From Numida meleagris (taxonomy: Eukaryota > Chordata > Aves > Galliformes > Numididae), in the NCBI RefSeq assembly GCF_002078875.1, contig NC_034415.1:24777381-24841380 (forward strand): a stretch of DNA of 64,000 nucleotides, in the 5' to 3' direction. Each line of letters opens with the position of its first letter. The first letter of the stretch is position 1. Under the pieces are notes generated by a model. It searched no databases. It was given only the letters and a program-made list of their open reading frames with translations, and was not told the DNA's origin. A program made the translations under genes and the position numbers. Shown here piece after piece: positions 26,774 through 38,825 of this stretch.

Positions 26774-27066
26774 CAGGAGAGGCTGAGAGAACTGCGTTCA
26801 GCCATCGGAAGAGGAGGCTAAAGGAAGATTTTAGTGCTGCCTTCAACTCTGAAATGGGAAGGGACTAGAGAAAATGGAGCCAGGTTGTTCTCTGATGGGC
26901 ATGGTGATGCATGCTGCAATAGAAGAAATTCAGGTGACATCTAAGGATTGTTTTCATTAACATAGGTGGCCAAACATGAGGACAGGGACCAGTTTTTAGC
27001 AGGGGCCTGGACTACATGACCCCCAGAGGTCCCTTCTGTCTTAAATTGTTCTGTGACTTCATGGAA
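26774..27066 (+). mobile_element. Diverged, 5'-truncated CR1 LINE fragment
   Basis: The block starts with GGAGAGGCTGAGAGAACTG followed by a GTTCAGCC-like stretch and GAAGAGGAGGCTAAAGGAAG. It ends with TAGCAGGGGCCTGGACTA, then CCAGAGGTCCCTTCTGTC and a degenerate TTCTGTGAC tail. Start and end match, in order, the 3' portion of avian CR1 consensus sequences as I remember them. The middle is poorly matched, so the copy is old or internally deleted. It lies antisense to LRP8 in intron 3. It carries no intact reverse transcriptase frame. Confidence 0.8.
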
Positions 27067-27570
27067 AGACAATCATGGGGCATTTTTGTTTTATTCTGTC
27101 TCTACAGATTTGTTCACTTTGACTAATCAAAGCTTTCATCATTAGCCCTAAACCTCAGCCTGAGCCTCTGGAAAACCGGACTGTCTCTTCTATGTCCTGT
27201 CACCAGGAGGGTCCTGTAGCTCCAGAACTATTCCCACTTTCTGTACCTTATACTATATTTGTTTATAGACGTGGTGGAAACCTCAGCTTCTGTAATTCAG
27301 CAGTGCTCCCAAAGGCCCACTACACTTGTGGGGGCCCAGTAACCACACCATGGAAGCTGCTGGCTTTTGTGCTGGCAATAGCCAGTTAGTGTAATGGGAG
27401 TGTTGTAAAAATGAACACTTGTACCCCTGACACTAACCTTACGTCACTCAATTCCTTGAATGACCCCATAACGAGTTTATCCAACAGAACAGTCTTTATT
27501 TATTCCACTGCTCATACAATTCCCCACCACTACGTTACAGTGTAAACAAAAAGATCTGCTCTTAATGATG

Positions 27571-27610
27571 GGGGGAAAAAAAAAAAAGAAAAAAAAGAAA
27601 AAAAAGAAAA
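27571..27610. repeat. A-rich polypurine tract with AAAAAAG units
   Basis: Five G are followed by A runs broken by single G every six to eight bases; the 40 bases are all purine. A second, pyrimidine-rich stretch lies near 27691-27720. Confidence 0.9.
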
Positions 27611-29627
27611 TCCTTTCTGTTTCTGCCCCAGGTTCTAAAACGTGGTATCTTGGTTGTGCCTGGATGATTTGACCTAATTTGTTTGCGGTGCTTTTTTTCT
27701 TTTTTTTCCTCCTTCCTCCTGTTTTAAGTTCAACAGCCCAGTGTACATCATGGCCTGAGTGAGACAGTCCACCCTTCTTCAAGATAAATGAATTCTCCAA
27801 GGGCAGGGAACAGTCTATTAAGTCGCCTTCCAGAAAAGCGCAGTAATATAACCAAACTCAGTCAGATGTGCACGAGACGTAGATCAAAGATGAATAATAT
27901 GGAAATAATTTCCTTTGGGGTGCATGGGGAGCTGGGAGAGGATTGTGCATTTGGGGGTGAACAACACTGTCAGCAATACCAACAACTGCAGAATTATGCC
28001 TTTGTGCAACTTAATAGCAAACGAGGACCATTACATGTTGATCAGTATTACAAGAGATCAGCTTACATAGCAGCAGCACACAAAGTGCCCGGGATTGTGG
28101 AAAATACCCATTAAAAATAAAACTGTCAAGTTTGGATACACCTCCCTGAATGACACGTACTTCAAAATAAGAAGGACTGCATGAACTGATACTGTATTTC
28201 AAATCAACATTCACGGATTTCATTTTATATTCCATTTCCATTAAAAAAAAAAAACTACTTCCAGGACTGCTGCTTATTAAACCTGCCCTATTAAACCATT
28301 CCTTATTACACGCAATATGAATTCAGGCCTCCCTTTTTCTCTCTCATAACATCCTCCTATACCATTCCTGTATAATAACTTCTGCTCTAAACTAGGAGAA
28401 TGTCACATATCTGATAAAGAAATAAGAAATGGTGAGTTTCTGCTGCCTGCATTCCTTGATCTCATTATATATACGATGTCCTTAGGCAAGAGTTTGCCAG
28501 CTCAGATCTTCACTTGCTCTATCCCTTTAATTTGTGTTCCCATCAGTGCTGTTACTGTTTGCTAGCATTTGTTTTTATTTTTCTCAAGAGATTTTTGTTT
28601 TTCATTAAATAATCAAATTCAGAGAAAAATTTAAAATTTGTTTCCTGTAAAAAAAAGCCAAATGATTCTGTACCTGTGTTGGAACAGCACTGCGCGGCTA
28701 ACATCCATTTTGATAGAGGTCTCTCAGCTCAGTAGGAAGAATGACTACCCTTCCCCCTTCCTCAGCTTCAGGGAGCTGTACGGTGGAATAGCAAGGAATC
28801 TCTCATGTTTAAGCAAAGCCTGTGCACCACAGCGGCAACTGCACCACTGCTCCAGGATGGGCACTGAGTAGCACTGGGCTGCTTTTAGCGAGAACAATGA
28901 AAAAGAAGTCTGGGGCTCCTCAGCGGGATGGTTTGTGGGGCCCTACCAGAGATCTCCTTGCAGCTGGCACAGGCATGTTGCTGCATAACATAGCAGCAAA
29001 CAATTACAAGACCCTCAGGTGACTGAGCCTACTCCCAGGTCAAAACCGTTTTCTGTATCTCAAAACAGCCTCTGGTGAGGTAGGGGGGAATCAGGCATGT
29101 CTGGCTGACAGAGGCACTAACTCTGCTCCCACTGCTTCCAGACATTCTGTTCTCCCTTTTCACGATTTGTGGGGAGCTCCTCGCATACTAACAAGCTGCC
29201 ACAACAGAGATGAAACCCATTACCGTGTCAGAACACCTTCCAATGATGGCAGTTTTGCACCCACTGCAGGTTTTGCCTCACCTGTAGGCAGAGAGCAGCA
29301 GCACTGGCTCATGTCAGACCGCGGGTAAGCCTGCGTCTCCCCTGGCTGCTCTCTCAGCAGGCATTCTGCAAGGCCTAAGTGGTTCATTTGCTTTATGTAC
29401 GTGCAGCTAACCTTTCCTGAACAGAGGCCTCCTGAACCTAAAAAGGCTTTGTCAAGGAAGACAAGGCTGGAGCATGACATGCCGGAGCATTAACTCTTCC
29501 CCTTCCCCATCAGCTCTGCAGTGCAGCACAGCTAAACGGTATTTCTTTCTTCCATCTCACCCACCATCCCATTTCTTCACATTTATTATGTATCTCAAAA
29601 TAACTTACTTTCCTTCAACATTACATT

Positions 29628-29651
29628 CCTCCTCCTCCTCCCTCCCCCAGC
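29628..29651. repeat. (CTC)n-like pyrimidine tract
   Basis: Repeated CTC triplets grade into CCCTCCCCCAG. The end resembles a splice acceptor for the plus strand, but no supported exon follows. Confidence 0.7.
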
Positions 29652-31010
29652 CTCATTCAACCCAACTTCTTAAACTGTGCATTCTGTCCCTCCTGCCCTC
29701 TGCAGACAGCATTACTTTCTGAGTTTGCATGGCTTTGCTTCCCCTGATTAGGGGCTCATTCTACTTCCATGCAAAAACAAATTTAGTCAAAATAAAACAA
29801 TCCCCTTCCCCCATCATTTGTCCTCATGATTACTTCAGAGAGAACAGATCCAGCCCACAACATATGCCTGAATAGATCAGCTTACAAGAGGGATACACTT
29901 ATTTTGGAAACTTTAATACAAAATAAATGAGACCAAATAAACTCAGCTGCCAAATAATAGCACTGAAAAACTGACAGATGGCAGAACACTGAGGTTCAGC
30001 GGTGCTATTTGTCTGCTACATGAATAATTCTCTTGGACAAACCTATGGATGTAAAAGTGTGTTTAGGTCAAGGATCTAGCTCAAAGAAGAAATACAAGCA
30101 ACTTCTTCATAATAACCCAAACCAGAAGCCTGAACAACCATCTTCTCCAAAATCAGCTCATGCCAGATAGAACAGTGAGAAGTCCTATAGATTCCATCAG
30201 TTGGGAACTCCATAGGATATCCTTACAGCCACTGCTCTCAGCCATGTTCAGTGGCTTGAAGAAAATGCACTTCACGTGGATAGAAGAAAAAAAACCCTGG
30301 ACACCACAGGTTAAAGTCAGGCAAGCCGTGATGCCATCTTATCTGTGGACACAAAACAGGTCACACTGTCCTGAAAACCTGGGGATGGGTAACATGTCTA
30401 GAGAAAATATTGCTAGGTAGAAAGCTGAGCAACTTCAGGGATCTGGGAAGCAGAAAGAGCCAGTAGCAAACTAAGTAGGTTGGTTTTTTTGTTTACAACC
30501 ACCTTTTGGTCTTTAACTCAGCATTAGAGACAGGGACATAGAATCCCTAACAACCAATCACAGCACACAAGGTATTTAAAAAAAAAGCATTCAGAAAATA
30601 AAAAGGCATTTAGCATATGGATGGTGCTGAGAGGAACCATGTTGTTTTGATCTCTTTCTAAGCTGGAAATACTCCTAAAATGTAACATTCAGCATTATCA
30701 ATGCTCTGAACCTCCCTATCTCAAACAGACGATAGACAATGTCCCAGCGTTACATTAATCGGGGAATAGCTCTGGAACCTGGCAGAGATGCCGGCAATTA
30801 CGTGGCCTGTCTGAAAGCAACTGATTTTAAAAAGTAGTTAGATCTTGCCAGAGGTGAGAGATCTCCATTTCCAGACCCATCTCTTCCCTAGGGAAACTCC
30901 ACAGTGCATTCTCCTCCAAAGGGCTGTGCTGCCCTTTGCAATGCAGGAATTTCTATACAGGAAAGTGAGACAGTCATAGGGGCCTGCAGTTACTTCTCAA
31001 CCAGAAGGAG

Positions 31011-31031
31011 AAAAAAAAAAATAAAAAAAAA
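31011..31031. repeat. Poly(A) tract with one T interruption
   Basis: Two A runs are separated by a single T. No retrotransposed gene body or polyadenylation signal was recognised immediately upstream. Confidence 0.85.
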
Positions 31032-34000
31032 TCAAGGACTGGTGGGAGAGACCTTCTAGGAGAAGTCTTACAGAATGTCCTACTATACATTTTGACTCTC
31101 ACTATGTTTTCTGTCTGCAATTACAGCTTTTTCCTTGTCCTGGTATGGCATTTACACATACAAAGAGTTAGGGCTTTTACTCTGGGGGTACACATTAGAA
31201 GCAATGCATAATGCTCCCGTTTTTTGTTTAATAATCTGCCAGGTTTATCACCCACTGCTGTCTTGATGAGTGGCAACAGGAAGATCTGCAAACATGTGAA
31301 TTAATCCCACAACCAGCACAGTGCTTGTGCATTATTGAGTTGATTCTGGTTCCTTAAGAGCAGATCAGATCAGCTTTTGAGATGACACATACTTTGACAA
31401 GGATACAAAACATCTGGGAAGAATGGCCTTACCATGCAAATTAAAGCCTATAGCTATCAAAAGCCGTAAGATTAAAACTACTTGATCTTGATCTGATTAA
31501 GTGTGAACCTCAGATCTGAATAATCCTATAAAAGTAGTAAAGTTCCAAAATTCTACTCACAGATATTTTTAAGATTAGAAGGCAAGCTTTGAACTGGTAC
31601 AGAAAGAACCATCAACTTGTCTGGAGAGCCAGCCACAAGTCAGGCATAAGCTTGTATTGAGCATCCTATAAACTTTGAGACATGAAGATCCTGCATCTAT
31701 CACACCAACTTGTAACAAAAGTTAAACAACTTGTACTGAGACAGCTATCCACAAATACAAGAAAGAATGGAACAAAAATTAAAACTAGCCTTCACCAGGC
31801 ACTCCAACAATGCAGCCAGCTGCCTGGTATGAAGGCACAAATCAGAGCAGTTCAATGTGTGCTTGAGGCCCTGCTATGATAAAAGTCACCTTTATCTTCC
31901 ATTGTTGAAAACTGGGATTGTGGCTCAGGACCATCTTGTTCCAGATGTGAAGAAATATACAACAACCAAGTCCTAAGAGGCCACTTCATCTGTAACAGAG
32001 ATGGCTGGAGCATCAGAAGTTTCCGGTTTCAACAGAGAAAAGCAGTTACTCGTGCAAATTCCCCCTGAAAGCCCAGAGACCCTTCCTGACTCACAGACAT
32101 GGACATTATCTTCTGTGAATAGAAATGCCACAGTTATAGGCCATAATTACATGCCACAGTCTCTGACCTGTTTTCAAAACTCTTGTACTAAAAATAAAAA
32201 AAAGGCCAAATCAAGAATTAGTCCATACGGGCACTGTCACTTTCACAATGAATTCCTGATTGACCTGTCACAGCACACTACAGAAATGGAACAGATTTCT
32301 GCCTGTGTCAAGGTGACACCGGCCCGCTCCCATTAGCAGCAGGAAGACATTTCAAGGGCCATTATTTTCCTGATACTATCTGAACAGAAGAACCACTGCA
32401 GAAATGTAGACTTCCGTTTCTTAGTAGGTTTCGAGCAGAAAATCACACTAAACTGAACAAATGGCTTTCCTCACAGGATGGCAGCCCCACATTGTACCAA
32501 TCAAAGGCTCAGGTCAAGCGTCCTTTACAATACTTAAGTTTTAAAGATGATTTCCCCAGAGAAATAATGTAAGTGGGGAAAAAATGGAAGGAATGGAAGA
32601 TGATCAAGAAAAATCATCAGGGGACTAGGAGCTGCATGGTCTGTACCCTCTCCATGCTATGGCCTCTGCCAAGAGATTTACAGACGGCAACTCCAGGGAA
32701 TGGAGCTGCTTAGTTATGCAGCCCCTGCTCCACACAATCAGGTAGCGGAAGGAGCATTAATAAGATAGCTTTTGACTAAGGCGGATGCAGGGTGAAAGAC
32801 CAACACTTATAGTACATAAATATGCTAATGCAGTTTTTGAAGTCATTTTTTTCTGTAGCCAGTATATGGCTGCAAAAATTATTCTATTCATTTTATGCAA
32901 AAGATAAGCTTATTTATCTTTCTTAATTAGGGAGGGAGAAGGTAGAACAGGTAGTAGGATTAAAAATAAAAGCATGGTTATTTGTGAAGCCCTCTATGTG
33001 CCAATAAAACACTTCCTCCAGCACTGTTTCTGACTCATGGGAATATATTTGTGAAGTACATGACTGGAAATTCAATAGAATGGCTTGTATAAGTTTCTTG
33101 GTCTGTCCAAGAACAAATCTGCAGATGTAAGCAAGCTAGTGTTTTCATTACAGTGTTCCTGAGATTCCCTTCAACTCAGCACCAGACCTTCACAGTTCTC
33201 AAACAACAGAGCGTGGACAGAGGCCCTCAAAGAGCAAAAAGAACAAGATTACACGTGCTACGTGGAAATCAAGCATGTTCTTTTACTTACTGAATCAATA
33301 CATTTTTAAAAGGTGTTGCCTGCACTGAACATCTGTTATATTTACTCTCAGCTTTAGTTATTTTACATTGCTCATCTTCTGTCCGTTATCTTTTTCTTCA
33401 CTTGTTCTCCAAGGCAAAAGCTAAAAATAAGAAATAACGCCCTAGGAATTGCAAAGTTTCGCAGTAGTGACAGAAGAGCTGTTTGCAGTGATGAATCCTA
33501 AGATGCTACCCCATGCAAAATGCTGCACATTTCAGTTTCCAAAGGCCTGACCCCAGGTGCACAGATTTCATGGTGCTTGATTCAGACTGTACATGATTGC
33601 TGGTGCAGCCTCACCAACTAGTAAACCTATACTCCAGGGAGCAACAGTACACCTTGTGGGTGTAGGACTAAATAATAGCTTCCGATTCACCTTGCACTCC
33701 TACTTCTTAAAAGTGTTCTCTTTCGTGAGAAGATTGATCAGGAATCTTAATGCACCACTGCTGATCACAAGCCCTGAAACTAGACAAACTGCAATAGAGC
33801 TAGAAATGTTTCCAATTGCATTACAGACAGAAATACACCCTGTATAGTTCTATCTGTATCCCTGTCTGGAAAATCGGTACATTGGAACATTTGGAAGCCA
33901 TCTAATTCAAATGACCTGAATCTTTTGTGTCTTTAATTTCTGTTATAACAAAAGCTTTAGTTTAAACATCATCCTGCGAGAGTTAAGAATAACACCTTCC

Positions 34001-34068
34001 ATTTCTTAACACTCCATGCTTTGACAAGACAACATGTCTGAGAAACACCACTTGTCTGTGCTACTCAC

Positions 34069-34191
34069 TGCATGCTGCTTCCGATTCATCTGACCCATCA
34101 GAACATTCTTCTTCGCCGTCACATTTCCACCTATCTGGGATGCAGTGGCCATTATCACAAGCGAAATCCGACTCGGCACAAGTTTTCTTTG
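34069..34191 (-). CDS. LRP8: LRP8 (ApoER2/LR8B) internal exon, LDLa repeat 2 (exon 3 by homology)
   Basis: This 123-nt exon encodes one whole LDL-receptor class A module of a cell-surface receptor. LRP8 binds reelin and apoE-type ligands through these extracellular modules and signals through Dab1. Read on the minus strand, the frame gives [11 protein letters not shown], then [14 protein letters not shown], then [10 protein letters not shown] and a closing cysteine. All six cysteines and the acidic calcium-binding D-x-S-D-E box are present. The acceptor is a pyrimidine-rich tract ending TTTCCTGCAG at 34192; the donor is GTGAGT at 34068-34063. The exon starts and ends in phase 1: two bases complete a Pro codon, and a final A opens the Thr codon of the next exon. 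From memory, human LRP8 has nearly the same module (KKTCADSDF, CDGEEEC), while VLDLR differs (CDGDPDC), so LRP8 is the better call. The exon number is inferred from homology. Confidence 0.95.
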
Positions 34192-34431
34192 CTGCAGGAA
34201 ATGAAAAAAGAAACAAAACTGAATGTGAATATAAGCAGAGCAGACCACCTTCACTGCATCCAATGCCACTAATACTGATTTCCCCACATCAAGAGAATTC
34301 ATCTCACATTCAACATTGCTTTTCCATGACAGAATCATGCAGGTATCACAGATGGGTGTTCCTTTTCTCTGAAACTCTTATTCCTCAATTATTCCAAATG
34401 GATCCACTCTTTTATAGTTCCTTCCAGACAG

Positions 34432-34455
34432 TAAAAAAATTTAAAAAAAAAAAAA
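34432..34455. repeat. A-rich tract
   Basis: Two A runs are separated by TTT, about 240 bp upstream of the LRP8 exon-3 acceptor (as T-rich sequence on the gene strand). Its distance makes a direct role in that acceptor unlikely. Confidence 0.8.
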
Positions 34456-37400
34456 TAGGGGATGCTCTTTATCAAAATAAGGATCTGGGGTTTTTACTAC
34501 AAAATATTGCTGCCTGTATGGAACTGAAAGTGTGCTGCATGATTTACAGACAGGTAAGACAAACAAGTCGCGCCTTTGGAGTACTACGATCTAACAATGT
34601 TTTTATCTATGCAGTCTACTCATGGCTTTTTTTAGTACATCTGTCACCATTCTAGATGATCATAAAGCACTCCTCCAGACAATAAACATCATTTCATTAA
34701 ATGTCAACCACTCAACACTCTTTGCTTTGCTTGCATTAATCTAGGGCTTGAAAAAGATGCAAGGCAGGAGCTCAAGCAATTAACGGGTCTATTCCACTGT
34801 GCTGTTGGTGCGGCACACTCAGTGCCCTTAATACACATCAGCATTTTTTTTCACTGCAGCAGAAAGAAAGCAGTCTACAATCTGGCCTGTTCAGTCCTTG
34901 GCCTCCGTGTCTACATGAGCACCAGTTACTGCCTTTTCCAATGGTGACTTTTGTGGCTTTTCTACAAGGATCTGAACTGAAGAGCCAATCAGTTGACTAA
35001 CCAATTCATACAGGAGGTGCTGGCAAGGAGATTTGTTTCTTCCCTTCTGCAAAGCTGCTTACAACCTAAGAGGATCACAGGAAAATTCAGGTAGTAAAGG
35101 ACACCTGGAGGCAAAGTCCAGCTTCCTCCTCAAGACCAGGCCAGCCCTGAGGTCAGACCAGGTTACTCATGACTTCACTCACTCTGGTCTTAACATCTCA
35201 GTCTCAGGATGGAGACAGCACGACCTCCCTGTGCAATCTACTCCACTGCTTGCCTGATCCCACAGGGAGGCTTGTGCTTGGTACCCACTCCTCGATGTAA
35301 GTCATATGTATACATCATGGCTTCATCAGCATTTCTTCCAGCAAACACTTTCAAAGCATTAAATACAACAACTAACCCTCCAGGGCTTGATCTGACTTTT
35401 TTCTTATTCTTTTCTTACATAATCACAGGCTTACAAGCCCATGGCCTATGCAGGAAGAGAGTCATTGCTGCATGAGGTACTGGGGAGGTTGTCATGGCAG
35501 AAACCAAGCATTTGTGTTCTAACATGAGACACACAGCTTCCCTGAACAAGCACCGAGCAGGAAAACGCCACAAAACACCACAAAGCAGCTGTACAGTCTC
35601 TCAAAATGCACTTTATAAAGACAATATGCATTTACTCCCACAGCTAAAAGAACCATGTTATAATCAAATGGACAATTTGCCCTTCAGTCGCTCAGAACCA
35701 AGTACTATGAACTAATATAGAGGAAAAACAATAGAGGTCAACTGTTTTACAAGAGACCAGTGCCAGCAGGAACCCAGCCCGATCTTCCAAGGATGTTGCA
35801 TGTCCATTATCAGAGGGAACAGGCCTGCTCCTCAACATTTGTGCAGCTAGCTATCATGGATCACTTCTGATGTATTTATTACATTGGATTAATTAAACTA
35901 AACTTGCATGTAATGGTCAGAAATTCAGACCAGATGCTGATGGGATACGTGTGTACAAGCATAGTCAGAGCATTCCCCTGCCTGCTGCCAAGCTGACTGG
36001 GTGCAGCACAGCCACTGCTGTTAGGGGAAAACTGTGGTACCCACAAATGAAACGAGTGTGTCTGTTCCCTGAAAGCAGAGACAAGTGTAACACTGGACAC
36101 ATAAGATACTTAATTTTTAAAATATGTTTAGTTTTATGGTAGGCTCTCTCAGAATCATCATGTCTTGCTTTCATCAGAAATCTCTGGTCCTTGGCTCATT
36201 CCCAAGAGACCCAGACTGTGACCCAGCTACTTTTCAACCTCCAAACAACCCACTCCTTCTCCATCAGTCTGACACTCCAACCACTTATTTCCAGGACAGG
36301 CAGACGCAAGCAAGGGGTCAGCAACAGACAGGAGCGTAACAGGCAGCCCTCCCACCCCGCAGCACGGCCAGCCTGCTCACAGCAGATGGTGGCACTGATT
36401 GCTTTGTTCCCCCGACACTGCTCTTGGGCAGTACAATTAATAGATTGCCAGGATTCACAAAAGGGAGAGAAACGCATTGCTGACATTCACAGGGTATCCT
36501 TTGAGGGTGTTAACGTGCTCCCTGAGCAGAGCCCCTCTTTGCAAAGCAAAGCTGTGCCCAACCATCCAGCAGCAGCCGCTTGAGCACAGAGAAAGGGGTG
36601 CCTGCCCACACGCCCACCCAAGGGTCCCACAGGCCCCTGCCTGATACATCAGCAGAGCAGCACATTTGGTCCTTTGTTTGAATCTAAACTGCCTAATCTC
36701 TTAAAGCAGCAGGCTAAGGGGGACAAGCCCTTAAACCCTTCTATGATAATTATATTTACTTCTACTGTTTCTTATTTTGCTGCTTTTTATTATGTGTATT
36801 TTAAATAATATATTGTCATTGTTCTTACTATCCAAGACATTGGGTCACGGCTCTGCAGAACGTCTTAATTAAAACATATTCTGCTTTGTGTTGTAAACAG
36901 CAGCCCGGATTATTCAAACTGCAAGAATACTGGTCATCTCTCACCACTAATGCAAGACTGGAATCACTTTGTTTTCAACCAGATTCCCCTTCTGGCACTC
37001 AATCGTTGTGTCTCTGTGATCACGGCACAGGCAGGGAGCAGTTAATTAACATATCAGCCCTCTGTCATTTTCCTCCTTTTCTTTTTCAAGTCCAATAACC
37101 TCTTCTATTAATCTCCGATGTTATACACCTTTCTTCCATCAACTCTCTATTAAAAATTCATTCAGGCTCACACCATAAATTGTCAGCAGTGCATTAAAAA
37201 GTAAAATAAATAAATACCTCCCTTTTAGACAATGGGGAGGACGTAGGTTTATTCTATAATTTCACCTGGCTCAGAAATAGCCAAGCAGAATTAATTGTTC
37301 CCCTGAGACCTGTTTCCTTTGCCGTAAGCAAAGGCAGCTCTACTCACATCTCTTCCAAATGAACATAAACAAACAAGAGTAACTAGTCACAGCTTCCCTG

Positions 37401-38800
37401 CGCCTCTGCTCCTCAGGGAGCAAACTGATACCTGGAACAAGAAGAGAGAGAAGGCTACTGAAGCATACACACAGCCTTTCATCTTCTTCCCTGCTCAGAT
37501 ACAGGGAGTGACACCAAAGAGACTGCATTTCTTTTGGCTCTTGCTCCATTTGCCTTTGGTACCTGCTTTTCCTTTCTCACATCTGCAGCTGGGCAGATAT
37601 GACAGAAGTTCCAGCATAGAAGTTAACTCCTGTGCAGCCACAGGGCTCATCCCCAAGGGGGTGAGCAGTGGTTTGGGCGGAATTCCAAAGCCTGGCTAGA
37701 AAGGAATTCATTCCTGCTTCTCTTCTCCCAGTAAAACAGACAAGAGAGGAAATAAAGCCATGACAGAAACACAAACTAATGCACTGAATTTTAAACTAAA
37801 TTGCATCAGACCAGCATGCTCCCTCATTTTGCAAAAATGTCCTTCTGTTTTCCATTACTCGCATCCCTTATCCCAAACCGAAGGTGAGGAGTCAGGGTTC
37901 ATCCCCAGAGCAAATGAGAACCAGAACTTGAGGAGACTGGTTTAGACTATGAACGTTTACTGAGGGTACCCATAAAGAAGCAGTCAGTGGGGATATATGT
38001 AATTAGGCAGGAAGAAAGAAACGCATACTGAGAGGAACAAGTACTGGCAAGGAGAAGGGACCTCATGATGTAAATGCAACTTCTAACTTCAAAAATACCT
38101 GACATGTCAAATCCCAGACATTAAAGCCAACCAGGTAACTGAAACTAATTTAACAGGTCCAGGATTTGTACTTCCTTTATCTTTCTAATAAAATCCAAAT
38201 CCTCTCCTATCCCTGAAGCCCTCACTTCACTTCGTGCTTCAGTTCTAGAGGCTTTCTGGGACAGGAACATCTTTTACTCCCCATCTTAGACACCAGGCCC
38301 TCTGTGATTCAATTCTAATGAACAGCCAGGCTAATGAGCACGCTAACCCAAGGAGACCTGCAGACTGGGACGTGTCTTGCCTCCTCACTATCAGCTGGCC
38401 AGTTCATACCAGATCTGAAAAGATGGGGCAGCAAGATGTGAAGAGTCTACTCCTACACATGCCATACAATCAGTAGCTGAACAGAGAAGAATCAGAACTA
38501 CAGCCTCACAGAAGGAGACAAGGACAGAATGCGGCCACTGCCCACTGGACACCCTAGGCTGCAGTGGTGCTGCCAGCCGGCAGTGCAGGCCTGCTGCAAG
38601 GGGAAGAGGGCAACGAGATTGAAAACAACCAAAACCCCCAGGCACTAAAATCTTGGTTTCACTCATTCTGCTGCCCTCATATGGATCCTACTCCTATTTT
38701 ACTTCTCAGTCAGCAGCAGGCTGCCCATCGACTGCTATCCGATCTCACCTGCAGCTAGATTCAGCCTCCTCAGAAAAAACGATTTCTCCCAAGCAGCTGT

Positions 38801-38825
38801 AAAAATAGAATAAAATAGAATAAAA
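38801..38825. repeat. Short tandem repeat, TAAAATAGAA unit
   Basis: A ten-base AT-rich unit is present about two and a half times in direct repeat. It is a small microsatellite-like feature in intron 2. Confidence 0.75.

Larger units (their letters stand above)
8458..34068 (-). other. LRP8: LRP8 intron 3, complete (25.6 kb)
   Basis: This intron is bounded by the donor GTGAGT at 34068-34063 and the acceptor TTCTTCTAG at 8466-8458, and it interrupts the codon for the Thr between LDLa repeats 2 and 3 (phase 1). It holds two CR1 fragments (16.1 kb, reverse; 26.8-27.1 kb, forward), several A- or T-rich tracts and a C-rich tract near 21.19 kb. Several long open frames of uncertain meaning occur at 10.4, 17.5-18.3, 18.6, 19.9-20.3 (-) and 22.6-23.1 kb. 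None is a family I recognise. I saw no further LDLa exon. Confidence 0.9.

Noticed and set aside
34006..34338. 110-codon minus-strand frame covering exon 3
   Set aside because: It is in a different register from the LDLa reading and ignores the clear acceptor and donor, so it is a shadow of the real exon.
34140..34655. 171-codon plus-strand frame across the LRP8 exon-3 boundary
   Set aside because: It overlaps the LRP8 exon in antisense and continues into intron. The exon on the other strand has a far better explanation, and no start context, domain or splice evidence supports the antisense frame.
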